Shown here piece by piece: positions 8,279 through 12,522 of a DNA stretch of 12,522 nucleotides. This stretch comes from an uncultured Clostridia bacterium. GTDB lineage: Bacteria > Bacillota > Clostridia > Peptostreptococcales > Anaerovoracaceae. The stretch's first letter is position 1. Each line of letters opens with the position of its first letter. The notes beneath the pieces are model-generated. The model ran no database searches. It saw only the letters and a list, made by a program, of their open reading frames with translations, and had not been told where the DNA came from. The translations under genes and the position numbers were made by a program. The stretch spans positions 1 through 12,522 of the forward strand of contig CAKQIZ010000058.1 in the NCBI GenBank assembly GCA_934247125.1. Reading direction: 5' to 3'.

Positions 8279-8908
8279 ATGGATATTCAGACATTTTTTG
8301 ATTCACTTGCAGGACAGCTCACGGTGGCGGGCGTCATAGTGATACTGTTCGCTGCGATACTTTATTCCGGAAAGGGCAAAGCTACGGATACCAAGGCTCT
8401 TGCGATCTCCGCGCTTCTCGTGGCGCTTTCGCTGATACTCAATCAGCTCGTTATATTCAGGATGCCTCAGGGCGGCAGTATAACTGTATTTTCAATGGTG
8501 CCTATAGTGCTGTGCGCATATTTCTTCGGTGTGAGGAGAGGTCTTCTGGCCGGGATGTGCGTGGGACTGGTATCACTGATATTCAATCCGTACGTGATAC
8601 ATCCGGTACAGCTGCTTCTGGATTATCCGCTGGCATTCGGATCTCTGGCGCTGGGCGGCATATTCGCCGCAAAGAAAAACGGACTGATCAAAGGCTACAT
8701 ATTCGGTATATTCTGCCGTTATGTATGCGCCGTACTTTCAGGCGTCATATTCTTCGGGGAATATGCTCCGGAAGGCTTCAATGCGTTCACGTGGTCGATC
8801 TGGTATAATTTCACGTATATTGCCGTAGAAGGAGCGATATCTGTGGCGCTGCTGTGCGTACCCCAGGTGAAGCACATGTTCGAGCGTCTCAAGGCCTCGC
8901 TCGGCTGA
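8279..8908 (+). CDS. thiT: ThiT, thiamine-specific S component of an ECF transporter
   Basis: A 209-residue, highly hydrophobic membrane protein. ThiT binds thiamine and works with a shared energising module (EcfA, EcfA', EcfT) encoded elsewhere. Diagnostic stretches are FRMPQGGSITVFSM (60-73), the HPVQLLLDYPLAF region (about 111-123), LSGVIFFGEYAPEG (about 154-167) and the WYNFTYI segment; all resemble ThiT loops and thiamine-site regions. ThiT normally has six helices in about 180-190 residues. Here an extra N-terminal hydrophobic segment (about residues 14-30, then SGKGK) precedes the usual start. The ATG follows AAGGA (8271-8275) at the short spacing of three bases. It is the last gene of the plus-strand operon and faces the thiamine pyrophosphokinase gene, which fits the thiamine assignment. 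Confidence 0.9.
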   Translation: MDIQTFFDSLAGQLTVAGVIVILFAAILYSGKGKATDTKALAISALLVALSLILNQLVIFRMPQGGSITVFSMVPIVLCAYFFGVRRGLLAGMCVGLVSLIFNPYVIHPVQLLLDYPLAFGSLALGGIFAAKKNGLIKGYIFGIFCRYVCAVLSGVIFFGEYAPEGFNAFTWSIWYNFTYIAVEGAISVALLCVPQVKHMFERLKASLG

Positions 8909-8912
8909 CACA

Positions 8913-9548
8913 TCATTTTTTAGATATCACGATGAGCAGCGTGCCGTCATCCATAGAGATGACGGCATTTTTATTATCTGAAAATTCATTGCTGACGCCA
9001 AGCGGAAAATCGTTTGTCAGAATGTGATTAGTCAGCTCATATTTTGCGTCCTTTATGCACAATCCTGTGGTTTTTGTAGTGAGTGAAAATACTGAAAAAT
9101 AACTATTGGCCACGAACGGGATTATAAAGTTGCTGTCTTTTTTTGAATCCAGTATGAAGCATTCATTCCTTCCGTCGAGCATGGTGAGCTTTTTGAAGTG
9201 CATGCTGTAGTGCGAAAGCAGCTGCAGATTTGCAACCGTGTGGTCAAGACGGCCGCCCATGCCTCCTATTATTTCCAATTCAGTAAATTCTGACTCTGTG
9301 GCTGTCCTTATCGCAAGCTCGAGGTCCGTAAAATCCTTTTCAGGCTTAAACCTTTTGATTTCAATACCTTCGGGAAGTGTTCCGGTGATAGAATCAAAAT
9401 CTCCGAGAATCAGATTGGGCCGGATTCCCTGAACCGCTGCAATATCATAGCCTCCATCTGCACAAATAACATAATCTTCAGAATTCACCCTGCTGTTTAT
9501 GTCGATATCATTTTCAATAAATGATGTGATGATCACTGCCTTGCTCAT
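8913..9548 (-). CDS. thiN: Thiamine pyrophosphokinase
   Basis: Transfers diphosphate from ATP to thiamine, making the cofactor thiamine diphosphate in one step. With the ATG at 9546-9548 the protein has 211 residues. The family motifs are VICADGG (27-33), LILGDFDS (46-53), KDFTDLELA (71-79) and GGMGGRLDHTVANLQL (95-110), covering ATP/Mg and thiamine sites. GGAGGT (minus, 9560-9565) lies 11 bases before this ATG and only five before an in-frame TTG at 9552-9554, which would add two residues; either start is possible. Codons are more A/T-rich (ATT, AAT, TTT) than in the ATA-rich operon next door. The gene converges with thiT, four bases apart, and its 3' end carries the terminator of the opposite strand. 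No terminator of its own was found. Confidence 0.93.
   Translation of the reverse strand: MSKAVIITSFIENDIDINSRVNSEDYVICADGGYDIAAVQGIRPNLILGDFDSITGTLPEGIEIKRFKPEKDFTDLELAIRTATESEFTELEIIGGMGGRLDHTVANLQLLSHYSMHFKKLTMLDGRNECFILDSKKDSNFIIPFVANSYFSVFSLTTKTTGLCIKDAKYELTNHILTNDFPLGVSNEFSDNKNAVISMDDGTLLIVISKK
8942..8972 (+). terminator. Intrinsic terminator of the lepA-thiT operon, inside thiN
   Basis: TGCCGTCAT (8942-8950) and ATGACGGCA (8959-8967) form a perfect nine-base stem with an eight-base loop, followed by TTTTT (8968-8972). The tail is on the plus strand, so it terminates transcripts from thiT, 34 bases beyond its stop. The whole structure lies within the last codons of thiN on the opposite strand, where it encodes residues around AVISMDDGT. 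Confidence 0.88.
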
Positions 9549-9585
9549 TTTCAAAAATTACCTCCGTTTTTTGATGTTATTGATA

Positions 9586-9615
9586 ATTATAACCTCTTGA
9601 AAAAGCCGAAAGCAA
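9586..9615 (-). promoter_or_regulatory. Probable promoter of thiN
   Basis: On the minus strand TTGCTT (9610-9615) and a perfect TATAAT (9586-9591) are separated by 18 bases. Transcription would start near 9579, about 31 bases before the start codon. The -35 is imperfect. The site interleaves with the divergent nfu promoter. No TPP riboswitch fits in the short leader. Confidence 0.55.
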
Positions 9616-9625
9616 GATATATAAT
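9597..9625 (+). promoter_or_regulatory. Strong sigma-A type promoter of nfu
   Basis: TTGAAA (9597-9602) and a perfect TATAAT (9620-9625) are separated by exactly 17 bases. Transcription would start near 9632, giving a leader of about 28 bases to the ATG at 9660. It is the best-matching promoter in the window. Its -35 hexamer lies in the spacer of the thiN promoter, so the two probably compete. Confidence 0.8.
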
Positions 9626-9659
9626 AGCATTGTAACGACAGTTAATGAGAGGTGACATT

Positions 9660-9941
9660 ATGGAAGAACGAATCAGAAAAGTGCTGAAAGAAAAAGTCGA
9701 TCCGGTGCTGGCCGCACATTACGGCGGAGCTATCCTCACTGACTACAGAGATGGTGTGGCTATGGTGAGACTTACAGGCTCATGCGCTTCATGTCCGTCG
9801 GCTCAGTCGACTATCGAAGAAGTGGTCAAGGCTATTGTTACAGAAAACATACCGGAGATAAAGGACGTCGTACTCGACGATTCGATCAGTGAAGACCTGC
9901 TGGATATGGCAAGGAAAATTTTAAACAAAGAGAATCATTGA
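9660..9941 (+). CDS. NifU-type Fe-S scaffold/carrier protein (Nfu domain)
   Basis: A 93-residue stand-alone NifU C-terminal domain. Such Nfu proteins carry a [4Fe-4S] cluster, bridged between two subunits, and hand it to client enzymes. The signature is GSCASCPSAQSTIEE with Cys42 and Cys45 in CxxC, after a strand region VAMVRLTGS; the C-terminal helix ends KILNKENH. The start chosen is ATG 9660 because AGAGGTGA (9648-9655) sits just before it; an in-frame ATG at 9645 overlaps that site and is unlikely. The gene has its own strong promoter. Its stop overlaps the predicted promoter of abfD, whose product needs a [4Fe-4S] cluster, so a maturation link is plausible but is inference. Confidence 0.9.
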   Translation: MEERIRKVLKEKVDPVLAAHYGGAILTDYRDGVAMVRLTGSCASCPSAQSTIEEVVKAIVTENIPEIKDVVLDDSISEDLLDMARKILNKENH

Positions 9942-9966
9942 TTTTTTCCGGAGTGTTTTGTAAAAT
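9938..9966 (+). promoter_or_regulatory. Probable promoter of abfD
   Basis: TTGATT (9938-9943, overlapping the nfu stop) and TAAAAT (9961-9966) are separated by 17 bases. Transcription would begin near 9973, leaving a leader of about 64 bases. There is no terminator after nfu, so read-through from its promoter could add to abfD expression. Confidence 0.5.
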
Positions 9967-9978
9967 CGTTAATGATTT
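9963..9978. repeat. Imperfect palindrome at abfD promoter, possible operator
   Basis: AAATCGTTAATGATTT reads almost the same on both strands: AAATC pairs with GATTT around a central TTAA, with one mismatched pair. It covers the end of the -10 hexamer and the expected transcription start of abfD. Its size and position suit a repressor operator, but in A/T-rich DNA such a palindrome can arise by chance. Confidence 0.3.
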
Positions 9979-10036
9979 CTCAGTAAGCAATCAAGCGTAC
10001 AGAGAAATTAAATATAACCAAAGGAGTGATTTTAAT

Positions 10037-11509
10037 ATGTTAATGACAGGAGAACAGTATATTGAAAGCTTGAGAAAAATGAAGACGAGAGTCTACATGT
10101 TTGGAGAAGAGGTAAAAGATTGGGTGGATCATCCTATCATCAGACCTTCAATCAACTGCGTGGCAGTAACTTATGATCTGGCACAGGATCCTGAGTATGC
10201 TGACCTGATGACTGCCAAGTCGAACCTTACAGGCGAAACTATCAACAGATTTTCACATCTGCACCAGAGCACAGAAGACTTAAAGAAAAAGGTTAAGATG
10301 CAGAGACTTTGCGGACAGAAAACAGCTTCATGCTTCCAGAGATGCGTAGGTATGGATGCTTTTAATGCTGTATTCTCCACAACATATGAGACAGATAAAA
10401 AATATGGTACTAACTACCATGAAAACTTCAAGAAGTTCCTCGAAATGGTTCAGAAGAACGACTACGTTGTAGACGGCGCAATGACTGACCCTAAGGGTGA
10501 CAGAGGACTCGCTCCAAGTGCACAGAGAGATCCGGACTTATTCGTACATATCGTTGAAAGAAGAGAAGACGGTATCGTAGTAAGAGGTGCAAAGGCTCAC
10601 CAGACTGGTACTATCAACTCACACTGGCACATCGTAATGCCTACACAGGCAATGAAGGAAGCTGACAAAGACTTCGCAGTATCATTTGCATGTCCTACAG
10701 ACGCTGAAGGAATGTACATGATCTACGGAAGACAGTCATGCGACACTAGAAAATTAGAAGAAGGCGCTGATGTGGATCTCGGAAACAAGCAGTTCGGAGG
10801 ACAGGAAGCATTAGTAGTATTTGATAACGTATTCATCCCTAACGAATATATCTTCCTCGCAGGAGAATATGATTTCGCAGGAATGATGGTAGAAAGATTC
10901 GCAGGATATCACAGACAGTCATACGGCGGATGCAAAGTAGGTGTTGGTGACGTTCTTATCGGAGCTGCTGCTCTGGCTGCTGAATACAATGGCGCTCAGA
11001 AAGCATCACACATCAAGGATAAGCTCATCGAAATGATCCACCTGAATGAAACTCTGTACTGCTGCGGTATCGCTTGCTCATCAGAAGGTCACCCTACACT
11101 CGCAGGAAACTACGAGATCGACTTACTGTTAGCAAACGTTTGTAAGCAGAACGTAACTAGATTCCCTTACGATATCACAAGATTAGCTGAAGATATCGCA
11201 GGCGGACTCATGGTTACAATGCCTTCAGAAAAAGACTTCAAGTCAGATGTAAAGGTTGGAAGAAACGGAGAAACAATCGGAGAAATCTGCAACAAGTTCT
11301 TTGCAGCAGCTCCTTCATGCACAACTGAAGAAAGAATGAGAGTATTAAGATTCATCGAAAACATCTGCTTAGGATCTTCAGCTGTAGGATACAGAACAGA
11401 ATCACTGCACGGTGCTGGTTCTCCACAGGCTCAGAGAATCATGATCGCAAGACAGGGAAATCTCGAAGGCAAGAAAGAATTAGCTAAGGCTATCGTAGGA
11501 ATTAAATAG
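10037..11509 (+). CDS. abfD: 4-hydroxybutyryl-CoA dehydratase / vinylacetyl-CoA delta-isomerase
   Basis: A 490-residue FAD and [4Fe-4S] enzyme that dehydrates 4-hydroxybutyryl-CoA to crotonyl-CoA by a ketyl-radical mechanism and also isomerises vinylacetyl-CoA. The start is the ATG at 10037 after AAGGAGTG (10021-10028); this gives exactly the length of the Clostridium aminobutyricum enzyme. The known cluster ligands fall at identical positions: Cys99 and Cys103 in SCFQRCVGMD, and His292 and Cys299 in GYHRQSYGGCKVG. Other hallmarks are DPKGDRGLAPSAQ (151-163), RGAKAHQTG (183-191) and HGAGSPQAQRIMIARQG near the C-terminus. It acts in fermentation of 4-aminobutyrate, 4-hydroxybutyrate or succinate to acetate and butyrate, and is oxygen-sensitive. 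Codon use is strongly biased: I found no ATA isoleucine codon, as in rpsT, so very high expression is expected. The CoA-transferase that makes its substrate is encoded downstream. Confidence 0.98.
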   Translation: MLMTGEQYIESLRKMKTRVYMFGEEVKDWVDHPIIRPSINCVAVTYDLAQDPEYADLMTAKSNLTGETINRFSHLHQSTEDLKKKVKMQRLCGQKTASCFQRCVGMDAFNAVFSTTYETDKKYGTNYHENFKKFLEMVQKNDYVVDGAMTDPKGDRGLAPSAQRDPDLFVHIVERREDGIVVRGAKAHQTGTINSHWHIVMPTQAMKEADKDFAVSFACPTDAEGMYMIYGRQSCDTRKLEEGADVDLGNKQFGGQEALVVFDNVFIPNEYIFLAGEYDFAGMMVERFAGYHRQSYGGCKVGVGDVLIGAAALAAEYNGAQKASHIKDKLIEMIHLNETLYCCGIACSSEGHPTLAGNYEIDLLLANVCKQNVTRFPYDITRLAEDIAGGLMVTMPSEKDFKSDVKVGRNGETIGEICNKFFAAAPSCTTEERMRVLRFIENICLGSSAVGYRTESLHGAGSPQAQRIMIARQGNLEGKKELAKAIVGIK

Positions 11510-11549
11510 TTAAGTCTTGGATTTAACAGTTGATCTGTATTAGAAAATT

Positions 11550-11585
11550 TGAGGCCGCTTTGTAGCCCAAAGCGGCCTCATTTTT
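11550..11585 (+). terminator. Strong intrinsic terminator after abfD
   Basis: TGAGGCCGCTTTG (11550-11562) pairs perfectly with CAAAGCGGCCTCA (11568-11580), a 13-base stem with a five-base loop, followed by TTTTT (11581-11585). It lies about 40 bases past the abfD stop and before the small Cys-rich gene. An A-rich flank on the left gives some bidirectional character. Confidence 0.93.
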
Positions 11586-11616
11586 AAAATTACTTAAGAC
11601 ATTCGGATCGGTAATA

Positions 11617-11916
11617 ATGATAAAAAGGATAAAATGCGGCGTGAGATTCTGTGGCGGATGCAACCCCAGATTTGATCGCGGTAAAGCTTTGAAAGAAATA
11701 GAGCAGGATGTAAAAAACATGGATTTTACCCATGCAATCGAAGGTGAACTGTACGATGTGCTGCTGGTCATAGGCGGGTGCGCCAACTGCTGTGCGGCAT
11801 ACGGTCACTTTGATGTTAAGGGTGAAGTATATAAGATCTGGGATTACGATCAGGTCGAAATTGTAAAAAAAGAACTTATGGAAGAAGTAAGTAAAGGAAC
11901 GGAGGAATATAAGTAA
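11617..11916 (+). CDS. Small cysteine-rich protein of unknown function
   Basis: A 99-residue protein I cannot assign to a named family. Six cysteines fall in two groups: KCGVRFCGGCNPRFDR (Cys7, Cys12, Cys15) and GGCANCCAAYGHF (Cys55, Cys58, Cys59). This layout suggests binding of a metal or an Fe-S cluster, or redox activity. Predicted secondary structure by eye is an alpha/beta mix with hydrophobic strand DVLLVIGG (47-54) just before the second group and a charged C-terminal helix. The ATG at 11617 has only a poor ribosome-binding site (GGATCGG). It lies between the abfD terminator and the abfT gene, whose ATG follows its stop by one base, so it is almost certainly cotranscribed with abfT. 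Its codons (for example ATA for Ile) are ordinary rather than optimised, so its product is probably much less abundant than AbfD. A helper role for the dehydratase or its CoA-transferase is only a guess from position. Confidence 0.8.
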   Translation: MIKRIKCGVRFCGGCNPRFDRGKALKEIEQDVKNMDFTHAIEGELYDVLLVIGGCANCCAAYGHFDVKGEVYKIWDYDQVEIVKKELMEEVSKGTEEYK

Positions 11917-11917
11917 A

Positions 11918-12522
11918 ATGGACTGGAAAAAAACTTACGAAAGCAGAAAAATGTCTGCTGATGAAGCTGTAAAGCTTATCAAATCAGGTGACACTGTCGT
12001 ACTTGCACACGCTGTTGCAGAGCCTGTAGCTGTCGTTGATGCCATGGTTGCCAATAAACATTTATACAAGGATATCACAGTATCTCACATGGTAACGCTC
12101 GGCAAGGGTGAGTATGCAAAGAAAGAGAACAGTGACGTATTCAGATATGAAGGATGGTTCACATCACCTTCAGTAAGAAATTCTATTTCAGAAGGACACG
12201 GAGATTTCATTCCTGTATTTTTCCATGAAATCCCAAGTCTTATCAGAAGAGACATCTTACACGTAGACGTTGCAATGGTTACAGTAACACCGCCGGATGA
12301 ACACGGCTACTGTAATGTCGGCGTATCCTCCGACTACACTATGCAGGCTGTAAAATCTGCAAGAGTAGTGCTGGCTGAAGTAAATGATCAGGTTCCTACA
12401 GTATTCGGCAACACTTATATCCATGTAGACGAAATAGATGCTTTCGTTGAATACAATCGTCCGCTTCCTGAGAGCAAGCCTGCAAAGATCGGACCTGTTG
12501 AAGAAGCTATCGGTAAAAACTG
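11918..12522 (+). CDS. abfT: 4-hydroxybutyrate CoA-transferase, 5' part (cut by window edge)
   Basis: The reading frame is open from ATG 11918 to the window end, giving 201 codons of a protein normally around 430-440 residues. The N-terminus MDWKKTYESRKMSADEAV and the stretches SHMVTLGKGEY, YEGWFTSPSVRNSI, EGHGDFIPVFFHEIPSLI and VGVSSDYTMQAVKSA closely resemble AbfT of Clostridium aminobutyricum and the acetyl-CoA hydrolase/transferase family. The enzyme moves CoA from acetyl-CoA to 4-hydroxybutyrate, making the AbfD substrate. The catalytic glutamate lies in the missing C-terminal half. GGAGG (11901-11905) sits 12 bases before the ATG, inside the end of the Cys-rich ORF. Codon choice is biased like abfD, with only one ATA noticed. 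Confidence 0.93.
   Translation, partial: MDWKKTYESRKMSADEAVKLIKSGDTVVLAHAVAEPVAVVDAMVANKHLYKDITVSHMVTLGKGEYAKKENSDVFRYEGWFTSPSVRNSISEGHGDFIPVFFHEIPSLIRRDILHVDVAMVTVTPPDEHGYCNVGVSSDYTMQAVKSARVVLAEVNDQVPTVFGNTYIHVDEIDAFVEYNRPLPESKPAKIGPVEEAIGKN

Noticed and set aside
8881..8903. Inverted repeat CGAGCG/CGCTCG at the end of thiT as a terminator for thiN
   Set aside because: No T-tract follows on either strand, the loop is 11 bases, and it is within conserved coding sequence.
9938..10036. Upstream extension of abfD to an ATG at 9938
   Set aside because: It overlaps the nfu stop and predicted abfD promoter, has no ribosome-binding site, and would add 33 residues absent from the 490-residue characterised enzyme.
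11634..11675. 13-codon ORF starting at ATG 11634 with a better ribosome-binding site than the Cys-rich ORF
   Set aside because: Out of frame, very short and without recognisable content; AAAAGGAT at this spot probably reflects lysine/arginine codons of the larger ORF, though effects on its translation are not excluded.
10037..12522. Horizontal acquisition of the abf genes based on different codon use
   Set aside because: The same bias (no ATA, ATC preferred) is seen in rpsT, so high expression explains it without transfer; no mobile element or attachment repeat flanks the genes.

Overview
The window looks like chromosome from a spore-forming, anaerobic, fermentative Clostridia-type Firmicute. 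The evidence is the pair of sporulation genes gpr and spoIIP in the gene order typical of Firmicutes (divergent rpsT, then gpr-spoIIP-small membrane ORF-lepA-hemW), plus an oxygen-sensitive 4-hydroxybutyryl-CoA dehydratase next to a CoA-transferase, as in 4-aminobutyrate/4-hydroxybutyrate fermenters such as Clostridium aminobutyricum. The genus cannot be fixed from the sequence alone.

Layout. Minus strand, 1-1653: an unidentified ORF running off the left edge (apparently with a CTG start), preceded by an S66 LD-carboxypeptidase gene, then rpsT with its own promoter and intrinsic terminator. Plus strand, 1789-8908: a tightly packed run of gpr, spoIIP, a 45-residue membrane ORF with a GTG start, lepA (own promoter), hemW, glpK and thiT. 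The run ends at a strong intrinsic terminator that lies inside the coding sequence of the convergent gene thiN. Minus strand, 8913-9548: thiN, thiamine pyrophosphokinase. Its promoter interleaves with the promoter of the next plus-strand gene, nfu (9660-9941), a NifU-type Fe-S protein. Plus strand, 10037-12522: abfD, a strong terminator, a small cysteine-rich unknown ORF, and the start of a 4-hydroxybutyrate CoA-transferase (abfT) cut by the right edge.

How the genes fit together. gpr and spoIIP act in sporulation and germination; lepA, hemW and rpsT are housekeeping genes of translation and heme chaperoning; glpK feeds glycerol into central metabolism. thiT imports thiamine and thiN converts it to thiamine diphosphate, although they are transcribed towards each other. 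abfT and abfD activate 4-hydroxybutyrate and dehydrate it to crotonyl-CoA, which is disproportionated to acetate and butyrate. The Fe-S carrier gene nfu lies directly upstream of abfD, whose product needs a [4Fe-4S] cluster.

The clearest compositional signal is codon use. lepA, gpr and hemW use the isoleucine codon ATA very often, whereas abfD uses none and rpsT none, which marks abfD as a very highly expressed gene rather than a foreign one. The least explained pieces are the Cys-rich ORF between abfD and abfT, the 45-residue membrane ORF, and the CTG-start partial ORF at the left edge. No tRNA, rRNA, CRISPR array, insertion sequence or recognisable riboswitch was seen, and no gene-free stretch exceeds 300 bases.
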